The translations under genes and the position numbers were made by a program. The notes under the pieces were generated by a model that was not told the DNA's origin, made no database searches, and saw nothing but the letters and a program-made list of their open reading frames with translations. 64,000 nt of DNA from Marinilabilia salmonicolor JCM 21150 (GTDB taxonomy: Bacteria; Bacteroidota; Bacteroidia; Bacteroidales; Marinilabiliaceae): positions 1 to 64,000 of the forward strand of contig NZ_AJKI01000061.1 in the NCBI RefSeq assembly GCF_000259075.1, written 5' to 3'. Positions 7,282-16,377 of the stretch are shown here, one piece after another (the first letter of the stretch is position 1; each line of letters opens with the position of its first letter).

Positions 7282-8727
7282 TCAACTTCCAAATCCAATT
7301 CCTGATGTTACCAGTTCGTTCAAATATATTTCAAGATTCGTGTATGTGTCATCCGGTTTATTACCTGATGCATCCGAAGCATCATTTGGGTTAAGCCCTT
7401 TTTCTGTTTCCCATGTATCCGGCATTCCGTCTTTGTCTGAATCATCCGGAGCAGTTCCGGCTTCAATGTCGGGCCATCCGCCTACAGTGGACTGAGTATC
7501 GATAATCCCCAGTGCCTCTCCATAGCTCCCGCCATAAGTGGCATCTCCATTTCTTACTTCACCCACAATCCGTTCATCAACCACATCACGAACAAGACTT
7601 GCACCCACATGTTCCAGCACTGTGCTATAGGCATCTTCGGCAGAAGTATGGTTAACCTCTGTGATATCAAATCTGGATTCAGCAACCAAAGCATTTTTAT
7701 CACCACCGCTTTTCAGATCAATCCCTAACCAGTTGTCGGCAGTAACCGAAGGAAATCCATCTACATAATTGCCGGAAACATAAAATTTACCATAAGCCTC
7801 TTCATAGTATGCTTCAAAAATACGGTCGGGATGACTTCCCGTAGCAGGCCCTGCTTTGTAATAGTTATTAACAATATTGTATTGTCCTCCTTCACCCCCA
7901 TAAGAAGAATTGTCTCCCCAGTTGTAAATTACATTGTTGACCATCTCTGCCATTTCGCGGGTTATTCCGTCACGCACCCCATAAAACCGGGGATTACGGC
8001 TTTTGTGGTGAGCCAACAAGTTGTGGTGAAACGTGGCATTGTAACCACCCCACAGTCCGCCATATCCATGTGCTCCTTTGCCATGAACCGATTCATTCAG
8101 ACTTTCAGCAATCAGGCACCACTGCATGGTGAAATTTTCATTGTCGTAAAAAGAAGCGCATTCATCGGTGCTCCAGCTCATACTACAATGATCAATAATA
8201 ATATCCGCATGACGGCGCCCCCAAATGGCATCGCCCTCCACGGCATTCTCGTCCCCCATTCTGAAGCGAAGGAATCGAAGAATTACATTATCAGCTGCCA
8301 CCGTAACCGGATATCCGGCGAGCGTTATACCACCTCCGGGTGCAGACTGCCCTGCAATAGTAAGATCACCATTCGATATTTTTAACTCAGAATTAAGAAA
8401 AATTGTCCCTCCAACAGCAAAAACAATAGTACGTGCACCTGACTGACCAATTGCGTAACGAAGCGTTCCTTCAGAAACTCCATCTTCCAGCGAAGTAACC
8501 ACATATACATCGCCTCCACGACCACCAGTGGTGTACATACCCCCACCTTCTGCACCGGGAAAAGCTATAACAGCTTTTTCTTCCTCGTCATCAAGCTCAT
8601 TTTCGTTATCCTCATTATTGTCGTCAATTTGCTCTTCATCTGTATCACTAAGTTCATCTTCCCCACAACCGGAAAAAGAAAAGACAAAAAAGGAAAACAA
8701 CAAAAGGTATAATAACATCTTAAGCAT
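7282..8727 (-). CDS. Pectate lyase, polysaccharide lyase family 1 (copy 2), with acidic lipoprotein linker
   Basis: A 481-residue lipoprotein (SFSGC, Cys21). Residues 22-50 are almost entirely Asp, Glu and Asn, an acidic tether right after the lipidated cysteine that fits a surface lipoprotein export signal. The PL1 beta-helix follows with GGRGGDVYVVTSLEDG, IIDHCSMSWSTDE (Asp179) and SRNPRFYG (Arg244/Arg247). A calcium-loop tail has DSDKDGMPDTWETEKGLN. The function is beta-elimination of polygalacturonate, probably on the cell surface. It is the first enzyme gene after the SusCD/DUF5123 block. It is separated from that block by a GC-rich hairpin (8772-8797), which may lower its expression relative to the transport genes. 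The C-terminus is slightly longer than in copy 1. Confidence 0.92.
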   Translation of the reverse strand: MLKMLLYLLLFSFFVFSFSGCGEDELSDTDEEQIDDNNEDNENELDDEEEKAVIAFPGAEGGGMYTTGGRGGDVYVVTSLEDGVSEGTLRYAIGQSGARTIVFAVGGTIFLNSELKISNGDLTIAGQSAPGGGITLAGYPVTVAADNVILRFLRFRMGDENAVEGDAIWGRRHADIIIDHCSMSWSTDECASFYDNENFTMQWCLIAESLNESVHGKGAHGYGGLWGGYNATFHHNLLAHHKSRNPRFYGVRDGITREMAEMVNNVIYNWGDNSSYGGEGGQYNIVNNYYKAGPATGSHPDRIFEAYYEEAYGKFYVSGNYVDGFPSVTADNWLGIDLKSGGDKNALVAESRFDITEVNHTSAEDAYSTVLEHVGASLVRDVVDERIVGEVRNGDATYGGSYGEALGIIDTQSTVGGWPDIEAGTAPDDSDKDGMPDTWETEKGLNPNDASDASGNKPDDTYTNLEIYLNELVTSGIGFGS

Positions 8728-8771
8728 ACACTTACAAAAAATAGATAAACTCCCCGTAATTAATAATAGAA

Positions 8772-8797
8772 GGGATGCACCACATCAGGTGCATCCC
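8772..8797 (-). terminator. Hairpin between the DUF5123 lipoprotein and the PL1 gene
   Basis: GGGATGCAC (8772-8780) pairs with GTGCATCCC (8789-8797) over nine bases with an eight-base loop. On the transcribed strand TTCTATTATT follows. It can be a leaky terminator or an mRNA stability hairpin inside the operon. Confidence 0.6.
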
Positions 8798-8808
8798 AAT
8801 AATTTGTT

Positions 8809-10374
8809 TTAATTCAACCAACGAGGGTCTCCTATCTGATAGAAGATAATATCCTCATCACTAACGGTAAAATCACCATTGTCAGGATCGGCAAAGCCCG
8901 GATCCAGGGTATAAAAAGTAGTCGTATAATCGTAAGAAGAAAAACCATCACTGTATAAGTTGGGTGAATTGTGATAGTTATTACTGTTGTACTCAACTAT
9001 ATTTGTTTCAGACTGACGTGAATAATTTGCCAGCACATTACTAAACAAGTTATTCTTAACAGTAATCTGATGATCTGCATGGCGAACATACATTATCCTG
9101 CGGGTAGTTCCTTCCTTACTTATTACATTGTAAAGGGTATTGTTTTCAAAATTGACAATACAGGCATTCCCGGGGAAGTTTGTTGAACCTCCGGAATCCA
9201 TCCGGATAAGATCACGATCATTAGCACTATTGTAAATGGTGTTATTGATAAAATCCAAACGCTTGGTCATTCCGCCACGGAAGTCAATGAAATCACCTCC
9301 ATCACAAATAATATTAGAGTAAACTGTATTACTAATTGAAACGGATTCGATCAATACAGCGTTACTTGCATAGAATACGCCTTTGGTATAGTTGGTAATT
9401 TCACATGCATCAATTACAACATCACCATAAGCTTCTGAAATCTCTTCATCATAGACAATAGTCTGATTACCGTCAGATGTAGCTCCATCGAGAATTAAAT
9501 TACGCAACTCCAACCCTGCCAGTCCGCTCATTTTAACAATGGCACCTTTAACAACAGGCTTATCATTAGGATAAACTCCTTTTATTGACAAAGTTTTATT
9601 GATGGTCAGGTCTCCATCGATAACATACTCGCCTGGCATCAATGCAAAACCGGCTCCTGGATCTGCTGCCGCTATCATAGCCTGCAAATCATCTTCGGGG
9701 AATACCTGCGTTGCACCTCCAAGATCAATCAAAGTCCGGAATTCCATGGTTCCGCGTGTATCACCGTCTCGTGTCATAACAGCTGTATAATCAGTTTCAC
9801 TGGTTAAGCCTGAAATAGAGACTGCTCCTGCTTCAATTTCCTCGGTCGTGATTTCATGAACAATATTTCCGGGGTTAACAGTGATGGTAGTTGCTGTTTC
9901 ACCTGCAGGCCAGCGTAGTGTCACTGATTCATGTGTCAGATCATCCACCACTACATCAAAAAAGATCTGTTCTGTACCCGTTTCAAAAGTAGCTGTTGTC
10001 CATAATGATTCCGAAATTCCTTCACCAATTGCCATTACTCTTACAGAATACAGGGTTTCTCCCCTGAAACCAGGAGTAATGTAGGGGAGGTCAGCAAACT
10101 TTATATCTGTACCTGTTTTGACAGGCGTTCCGGAAAAATCCTCTTCTCCATTTTCATAAAACTCAACAGTATAACCAGTTGCATTCTTGACAGGCTCCCA
10201 GGTAAGACGTGCAGTTGTTTGATTAAGAATACGCACTTCCAAATCGGTAGGAGAGAACAAGCGGCTCACCTCCAGTTCGGTCAATTCCGGATCTATATCA
10301 TCAGAACAGGCATTAAACCCAATCAATCCGACCAGACCAAACATTATTGCTGTATATTTAAAAACCTTCTTCAT
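8809..10374 (-). CDS. Fibronectin III plus DUF4957/DUF5123-like surface lipoprotein
   Basis: A 521-residue lipoprotein (FNACSDD, Cys23, acidic residues directly after it, as in surface-exported lipoproteins). Two fibronectin type III modules can be seen at about 40-130 and 135-210, with LTWEPVKNATGYTVEFY and ESVTLRWPAGETATTI. From about 215 to the end is a beta-helix-like region with repeated N-N-hydrophobic turns (FINNTIYNSAND, FENNTLYNV, VKNNLFSNV). The end DPGFADPDNGDFTVSDED and GDPRWLN are typical of DUF5123. The position directly after susD is where SusE/F-like glycan-binding proteins are found, and proteins of this type occur in pectin loci. I infer a role in binding pectic glycans at the surface. 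Lyase activity is possible from the fold, but I see no PL1 or PL9 catalytic motif. Confidence 0.8.
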   Translation of the reverse strand: MKKVFKYTAIMFGLVGLIGFNACSDDIDPELTELEVSRLFSPTDLEVRILNQTTARLTWEPVKNATGYTVEFYENGEEDFSGTPVKTGTDIKFADLPYITPGFRGETLYSVRVMAIGEGISESLWTTATFETGTEQIFFDVVVDDLTHESVTLRWPAGETATTITVNPGNIVHEITTEEIEAGAVSISGLTSETDYTAVMTRDGDTRGTMEFRTLIDLGGATQVFPEDDLQAMIAAADPGAGFALMPGEYVIDGDLTINKTLSIKGVYPNDKPVVKGAIVKMSGLAGLELRNLILDGATSDGNQTIVYDEEISEAYGDVVIDACEITNYTKGVFYASNAVLIESVSISNTVYSNIICDGGDFIDFRGGMTKRLDFINNTIYNSANDRDLIRMDSGGSTNFPGNACIVNFENNTLYNVISKEGTTRRIMYVRHADHQITVKNNLFSNVLANYSRQSETNIVEYNSNNYHNSPNLYSDGFSSYDYTTTFYTLDPGFADPDNGDFTVSDEDIIFYQIGDPRWLN

Positions 10375-10392
10375 TGAATTACAATTTTATTA

Positions 10393-10450
10393 AGTCTCCG
10401 GGAAATTTCCGGACTTCACAATAAAACATCCGGAAATTCCCCATTAGACT
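10393..10450 (-). terminator. Long imperfect hairpin between susD-like and DUF5123 genes
   Basis: AGTCT...GGGAAATTTCCGG (10393-10412) is opposed by CCGGAAATTCCCC...AGACT (10430-10450), giving a long stem with a small bulge. No T run follows. A role in processing or differential stability of the operon mRNA is an inference. Confidence 0.5.
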
Positions 10451-10478
10451 ACAATTAACATAATAACACGATACTGCA

Positions 10479-12269
10479 TTAGTATCCGTAACCATCATTG
10501 TTCAACTGACCATTGCTAGAATCAAGAAATACCTGCCAGATAGGCCAATATTGTCTTTCATCAGGATCGGCCCTATATAAGGCATCCCAATACATGATTA
10601 CATCTCCTTCTTCATTGAGGGACCATGTTTTTTCTTCAGAAAAACCAAGTGAAGTTCCTTCTGCATCCGTATCCCCATAATTTAATCCGTAAATAACAAC
10701 CGATTCTCCATCATCGGCTGTTGAGAAGTAGATCTTCTGGGGTAAATCTGCATACTTTCCCTGACGGTTTTCCAGCATTTCAAGTTTTTGGGCAGATTCT
10801 TCCAGCTTTTGTCCCAGCAAATTCCAACGGATAAGGTCAGCTTTACGCAGTTTTTCTCCCACAAACTCCAAAGCCCGTTCATCAACAATGGCATTAAAGA
10901 AAGCTTCTTTACTTGCAGTAACATCAGCCATAAAAGCATCAACTTTATCAGGATTGTCAGGGAATGCCCTTTCACGAACCTGACGAAGATAAGGAGCTGC
11001 AGCAGCCGGACCATCCAACTCATTAATAGCTTCGGCAGCCATGAGCAAAACGTCCGAATAACGCATATAAAGGAAGTTCAAACCATCATCGTTTGGCGCA
11101 TCCACTCTTCGTTTTGATTCCTCAAACAGCCATTCATAGCGGTATTTACCAAAATAAAATTTATTCATATTGGTTGGAACCTGCACCCCATCAGTCCACT
11201 CATAAGGCACACAAGAGATGTCTCTGCGAACATCCTCCACATCATAATCATAAAAAATGGCTGGATTGGCACCATTACTTCCACCTCTGTTTTGAGCTGT
11301 ATATTTATCAGCGTTGGTATGCCTTACACCCAAATCAAAAATAACCCTGCCACGACCATCGTTAAAAGGAATCTCCCAAAGAATTTCTTTTCCTGCAACA
11401 TAATCTTCACGATGTAAAGAGCGAAAAACACCTTCAAAAGATTCTAACTGAGCAGTTCCGCTATTGATAACATCCAGACACTCCTGTTTTGCAATTTCAT
11501 ACATTTTTTCGGCGGCAAGCTCAGGATCATTACTTCTTCTGATGCCATCAGGTCTTTGACCAAAACCTCCGGCTGCAAGTGCCAACCTGGCTCGCAATCC
11601 CTTCACAAAAGCTTTATTGATGCGCTCAGTAGATTGAGTGATACTACTTCCATTTGGCCAGGCCACAAGATCTGCAGCTTCATCCAAATCAGCAAGTAAT
11701 TGTTTATATATCACATCCCTGTCAGACCTGGGCAAATATACAGTCTCTGCACTTACTGGCTCAAATCGGGCTGGTACATCACCCCATGCACGCAACAAAT
11801 CGTTGTAAACTACTGCACGTAAAGTCAATACCTCTCCCAGCAACTGTGCCATAAAAGGATCATTTTCAACATCACCGTAAGTTCGTAATCCACGAATAGC
11901 CACGTTTGCCCTTTCAATGCCTTCATAGAATTTCGCCCAGGCATTATTATCAGAATTCATCTGACCGTTGTTCACATTTGTATTATAATTAGACAACCGG
12001 GCTTTATCACCGTCCACATCCCGTAAAGAATGCGTAACCTCAATATCTGTATTCATACCATAATAAAGGATAAAACGGCCTCTATAGGAGTTTGTCTCCC
12101 CAAAAGAATGGATTACTCCCGCCACTGCACCTTCTGCCAAACTGGGATTTGAAAAAATTACAGATTCATCGAGTGAAGACTTTGATTCCACCTCAAGTGT
12201 ATCCTCACATGAGACCATCACCCCGGCTAGCAATAGTGCCATAAATGTTTTATATAAAATACTCTTCAT
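10479..12269 (-). CDS. SusD/RagB-family nutrient-binding outer-membrane lipoprotein
   Basis: A 596-residue lipoprotein (GVMVSCEDT, Cys21). The N-terminal SusD-like region begins LEVESKSSLDESVIFSNPS, and the C-terminal RagB/SusD region includes NFLYMRYSDVLLMAAEAINEL, followed by IVDERALEFVGEKLRKADLIRW, the usual tetratricopeptide-like end of the family. SusD proteins form the lid over the SusC channel and bind oligosaccharides at the surface. The start codon is ten bases behind the SusC stop, the standard paired arrangement. The sequence context (PL1, GH105, CE12, GH28) makes pectic oligosaccharides the likely ligand. Length is in the upper normal range for the family. Nothing appears broken. 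Confidence 0.95.
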   Translation of the reverse strand: MKSILYKTFMALLLAGVMVSCEDTLEVESKSSLDESVIFSNPSLAEGAVAGVIHSFGETNSYRGRFILYYGMNTDIEVTHSLRDVDGDKARLSNYNTNVNNGQMNSDNNAWAKFYEGIERANVAIRGLRTYGDVENDPFMAQLLGEVLTLRAVVYNDLLRAWGDVPARFEPVSAETVYLPRSDRDVIYKQLLADLDEAADLVAWPNGSSITQSTERINKAFVKGLRARLALAAGGFGQRPDGIRRSNDPELAAEKMYEIAKQECLDVINSGTAQLESFEGVFRSLHREDYVAGKEILWEIPFNDGRGRVIFDLGVRHTNADKYTAQNRGGSNGANPAIFYDYDVEDVRRDISCVPYEWTDGVQVPTNMNKFYFGKYRYEWLFEESKRRVDAPNDDGLNFLYMRYSDVLLMAAEAINELDGPAAAAPYLRQVRERAFPDNPDKVDAFMADVTASKEAFFNAIVDERALEFVGEKLRKADLIRWNLLGQKLEESAQKLEMLENRQGKYADLPQKIYFSTADDGESVVIYGLNYGDTDAEGTSLGFSEEKTWSLNEEGDVIMYWDALYRADPDERQYWPIWQVFLDSSNGQLNNDGYGY

Positions 12270-12279
12270 AATTTCTCAA

Positions 12280-15200
12280 TTAAAATGTTAAATTCAAACC
12301 AACAACAAATGAACGACTCTTCGGATAAGCTGAATAATCTACACCAGGTGTCAATGCTGTCCTTCTTCTGGTCGATACCTCAGGATCAAACCCGGAATAA
12401 TTGGTCCATGTAAATACATTGTAAGCACTTGCATAAACCCTGAAATTACTCAGTCCGACACGTGATATGAGATCGGAAGGAAGTGTATATCCTAAAGTCA
12501 GAGTGTTCAAACGAAGGAAAGATCCATCCTCTACTGCCCAATCAGAAAAAACGAAACGCTGCATATATGGGGACCACATTGTGGTGTTGGCATTCATCTC
12601 TGACAATTCCTGAGGATCATTACTTATAGTTCCGTCTTCACGAAGATTGGTCCAACGCTTCCCATCTTCCATAATGGTCAACATGTTACGCGAGTGATAC
12701 TTACTTGTTGATGTATATTCAACTTTGTTGGCATTGTAAACATCATTTCCATAGCTCCAGTTAAAAGCTGCAGACATATCAAATCCATAAGCACGCGCAT
12801 TCAATGTAAAACCACCAGTGTGCAATGGATTAGCATCTCCAATAATTACTCTGTCATCAACATCCACCAGATCATCATTGGTTTCATCGTAAAGCTTCAT
12901 TGTTCCGGGACGAAGACTTCCCACTACAGGAGAGCTATCCACCACTCCTTCCTTCAGAATCCATGCTCCATCAACATATCCATCAAAATCGTCAACACTA
13001 TATCTTCCTGCATTTCTATATCCGTACATCTCACCTACAGAGCCTCCTTCTTCTACAATAAAATCAGCACCCACTTCAGTTGATGCCCAGCCGGAATCCT
13101 GAGTAAACGTATCCATCAAACCAAGAGAAATAATCTCATTTTGGTTGAATCCAATGTTTCCACTAAAGCTCAAACCAAAATCACGCTTGTCAAGAATCAC
13201 CCAGTTCAGTGACATCTCAAAACCTTTATTTTGAGTTTCTCCCATATTGCGGTATTGATTATCATATCCGGTACCCGGTGTGGGGAACTGAATCAATAAA
13301 TCCTTGGTATTATTGATATAGGCTTCCAGACTACCATTAATTCGACCCCCTAAGATATTATAATCCAGTCCAAGATTTCGGGTAACTGTAGTTTCCCATT
13401 TCAAATCGGGATTTGCCATGGTTTTTGAACCCGCCCAGTAGCTATCGAAACCATTCACATAGTTGGTGGTTTTTACCTCAAGGGTCTGAATTAACTGACC
13501 GGATGGAATATTATTATTACCCGCAGTACCATAGCTAAATCTCAACTTCATATCATTAAGCCATCCACGTACCCCTTCCATAAACGGTTCTGAAGTCACA
13601 CGCCATGCAAATGCGGCTGACGGGAAATATCCCCACTTATTGCCATCTGCAAATTTTGAAGATCCATCGGCCCTAAAAGTGGCGCTTAATAAGTACTTAT
13701 CATCAAAAGAGTAATTGGCACGACCAAAGTAGGAAAGCAACACGTCATCAGGACTGTAATAGTTTTCGATAGAATGTGCAGATCCTTGAGCGGACAAAGC
13801 AGATGCTTCGGCCAGGGTAAAAGACTCAGGTAAACCATGAACCGTTGTTGTATGCGATTCATTTTTTCTTAGAAAATATTCTTGTCCAACCAAAACATCC
13901 AGACTATGAGTTCCGCCAATCAGGTTACCAAAGTCATAATTTAAAGTATTGGTATTTCTAAAAGAATCCCGATTCCGTTTGGTAAAGATAATGGCAGGCA
14001 TTCCGCTATTATCCGCTGAAGGACGATCCTTTACATAATAAGTGGTCAATCCATAAAAACGCTCATCATCGTACTTATAATCATCCAGGCCAACTTCTGT
14101 TTTCAAATTTAGGTTGTCAATCACTTCCCAGTTTGCACTTGCATTCATATTATACCTTCTCCTTGTCTGAAAGCGATCATTGTCGGCCAAAGCTGTTACA
14201 GGATGGTACAAATTGAAGTCCGGATCTGTTTCCCCCGAATTGGTTAATCCACCAACAGGGAACGGAGGATAAATCATTGCATATTTCAGACGAGAATCGG
14301 CAGAAGAAACCTCATTCTGCTCATTAGCTCCTCCTCCTTCAACTTCAGTATCAGAATAACGAAGGGAAAAATCAAGAGTTACTTTTTCATGAGGTTTATT
14401 ATTCATCTTTAAAGTCAGGTTATCACGTTTAAAACTTGACATCTTCATAATAGCTTTATCATCAATATGACTATAACTGAAAGAGTACTTTGTCTTCTCA
14501 CTACCTCCATTTATGCTCATATTGTGATTAAAAGTGAACCCAGTACGTCCAAAAACCTGTTCCTGCCAATCATTTGGTTCTACTTCTCTGTACAAATCCA
14601 TGTCCTGATAATTCCCGAAATAATCGGTGTAATTTTCAGGTTTCTCTGCTAACTGAGCTCGTTCATACTGAAACTTAGCATAATCGTATGGACTTAATAC
14701 ATCAAGCTTATTCGCAAGTTTTTTCCATGCTGCATAAGCATTGTAATTCACAGAAACTTTTCCCGCTGAAGCTGTTTTGGTTGTAACGATAATTACACCA
14801 TTGGCTCCACGTGAACCATAAATTGCAGTAGAAGAAGCATCTTTCAACACATCAATAGATTCAATATCATTTGGAGCAATATCGGAAATGGTCTCCACCG
14901 GAAAGCCATCAACAATCAAAAGAGGGGTATTATCTCCTGTAATAGAACCACCACCTCTAACACGTATTCTAATTTCTGCATCAGGAGATCCTTCAGTAGC
15001 AGAAATCTGAACACCTGCCAATTTACCGGTAATAGCCTCTGTGGCGCTTGCAACAGGAATGGCTTGTAATGACTCACCACTTACTGAAGCAACAGAACCG
15101 GTTATATCCCGTTTTTTAACAGTTCCATAACCGATAGCAACAACCTCATCCAGACCAATGGAAGATTCCTCCATTGTTACATCAATGACAGACCGCCCAT

Positions 15201-15474
15201 TTACCTGGATTTCCTGGTCAGAAAATCCGATAAACCTAAAAACAAGTATGGTATTCTGAGCATCATCAACCTCCAATGAATAATTCCCTTCGATATCGGA
15301 AACTGTTCCTGTGGTTGTTCCTTTAATTATAATATTGACACCCGGAAGTGGGTCACCATAATTATCAGTAACCGTTCCCCGGACGGACAATTGTTGCTGG
15401 GCCCATGTCGTAGCGGAAATGCAAACGAGCAGTCCCAAAGCAAATAAAGTTTTAAAAAAAGACTTTTTTCTCAT
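12280..15474 (-). CDS. SusC/RagA-family TonB-linked outer-membrane transporter
   Basis: A 1064-residue protein with signal peptide (ending TTWAQQ), a carboxypeptidase-regulatory-like domain (about 28-112, VRGTVTDNYGDPLPGVNIII), a TonB plug (about 118-225, with IDVLKDASSTAIYGSRGANG) and a 22-strand beta-barrel ending in VVGLNLTF. There is no N-terminal STN domain, so it does not signal through an anti-sigma factor; the divergent HTCS is the expected regulator. It imports oligosaccharides across the outer membrane in complex with the SusD-like lipoprotein. It is the first gene of the main minus-strand operon and has about 900 bases of non-coding DNA upstream. The plug motif TTKTASAGKVSVNYNA and the length are normal. 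Confidence 0.96.
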   Translation of the reverse strand: MRKKSFFKTLFALGLLVCISATTWAQQQLSVRGTVTDNYGDPLPGVNIIIKGTTTGTVSDIEGNYSLEVDDAQNTILVFRFIGFSDQEIQVNGRSVIDVTMEESSIGLDEVVAIGYGTVKKRDITGSVASVSGESLQAIPVASATEAITGKLAGVQISATEGSPDAEIRIRVRGGGSITGDNTPLLIVDGFPVETISDIAPNDIESIDVLKDASSTAIYGSRGANGVIIVTTKTASAGKVSVNYNAYAAWKKLANKLDVLSPYDYAKFQYERAQLAEKPENYTDYFGNYQDMDLYREVEPNDWQEQVFGRTGFTFNHNMSINGGSEKTKYSFSYSHIDDKAIMKMSSFKRDNLTLKMNNKPHEKVTLDFSLRYSDTEVEGGGANEQNEVSSADSRLKYAMIYPPFPVGGLTNSGETDPDFNLYHPVTALADNDRFQTRRRYNMNASANWEVIDNLNLKTEVGLDDYKYDDERFYGLTTYYVKDRPSADNSGMPAIIFTKRNRDSFRNTNTLNYDFGNLIGGTHSLDVLVGQEYFLRKNESHTTTVHGLPESFTLAEASALSAQGSAHSIENYYSPDDVLLSYFGRANYSFDDKYLLSATFRADGSSKFADGNKWGYFPSAAFAWRVTSEPFMEGVRGWLNDMKLRFSYGTAGNNNIPSGQLIQTLEVKTTNYVNGFDSYWAGSKTMANPDLKWETTVTRNLGLDYNILGGRINGSLEAYINNTKDLLIQFPTPGTGYDNQYRNMGETQNKGFEMSLNWVILDKRDFGLSFSGNIGFNQNEIISLGLMDTFTQDSGWASTEVGADFIVEEGGSVGEMYGYRNAGRYSVDDFDGYVDGAWILKEGVVDSSPVVGSLRPGTMKLYDETNDDLVDVDDRVIIGDANPLHTGGFTLNARAYGFDMSAAFNWSYGNDVYNANKVEYTSTSKYHSRNMLTIMEDGKRWTNLREDGTISNDPQELSEMNANTTMWSPYMQRFVFSDWAVEDGSFLRLNTLTLGYTLPSDLISRVGLSNFRVYASAYNVFTWTNYSGFDPEVSTRRRTALTPGVDYSAYPKSRSFVVGLNLTF

Positions 15475-16377
15475 AACAAATCTGATTTAAATAGAAATTT
15501 AAAAAATTCAACCATATTGCACATTCGTTTGAATACTTTTTCACATTGCTAAATTACATTAAGCCATCACAGCCAACTTCCGAATAAATATCTAAATAGG
15601 TGTTGCAAATTGTTAATTTCGAGGGGGTGCAAATCATCTAAACATTGACTTAAAGACACTTAATCACATTTTGCCAAAAATAAAATTCATAGAACAACGC
15701 ATCTTATTATCAGCAAACACAATCTGAAACCTCCAAGAGATAAGGATTTGCAAATTTTCAAGGCAGGAGGGTTGTTTAATGAGACAATGGTCCACTTAAA
15801 ACGATGAATAATACTTACTCGTAAGAACTCAAAAAAAGATAAACTCTCCCCGGGAAATATCCATTCATCCCAGACCCTTAAAAAATAAAGAGGGTTTGAA
15901 ACTGTTCTGATCCATACTAACTTGGCAGTAGCTTCAATACAAATAAATAAAATATACATTATTGAGTCATTCTAAAGCCAAATCAAAGATGAAACTGTTA
16001 CAAAGCAGAACCAGAGCTCACCTTTACAAATTCTTCTGAAAAGTCAGCTTTCCTTTCTGTTTAAACGCAGTTTCCCGGCCATGACAGAATCCTGGAAATA
16101 TCGGATTGCTGCCCCTGACAGGCAGTTAAGACAACCTTACATTTAGTTTTAAAGTTTAGAGATCTAATCGGCCATAGTCAACCATGCGAGTTCCATCATA
16201 CCAACAACTTAGACTAATTATTTATTGATAAAATGAAGAATTCTTACAATAAACGGTCAATATTACGGCAACAAAAGCAGGGGCTGCCCATTATATTTTG
16301 GACAACCCCATTTTACCCTATTAATTCGCAAATTTACCGGTAACAATGCCTAAACTATCTGCGAAATAAAAATGTCC
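15475..16377. other. Non-coding region upstream of susC
   Basis: No reading frame here looks like a protein. The susC-proximal part is AT-rich and should hold the promoter and HTCS operator of the pectin operon. I could not find a convincing TTTG-N19-21-TAnnTTTG pair; TAATTTAG on the minus strand near 15555 is the closest. The distal end carries the GH28 terminator. Small hairpins such as CTGCCCCTGACAGGCAG occur near 16110. Confidence 0.5.
16272..16309 (-). terminator. Probable terminator of the GH28 gene
   Basis: On the minus strand GGGGTTGTCC pairs with GGGCAGCCCC (two G-U pairs, ten-base loop), followed by TGCTTTTGTT. It lies about 70 bases past the GH28 stop codon. Confidence 0.6.

Noticed and set aside
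15687-15959. 90-codon frame on the minus strand upstream of susC
   Set aside because: It has biased, low-complexity composition, no family features, and lies in the expected control region.
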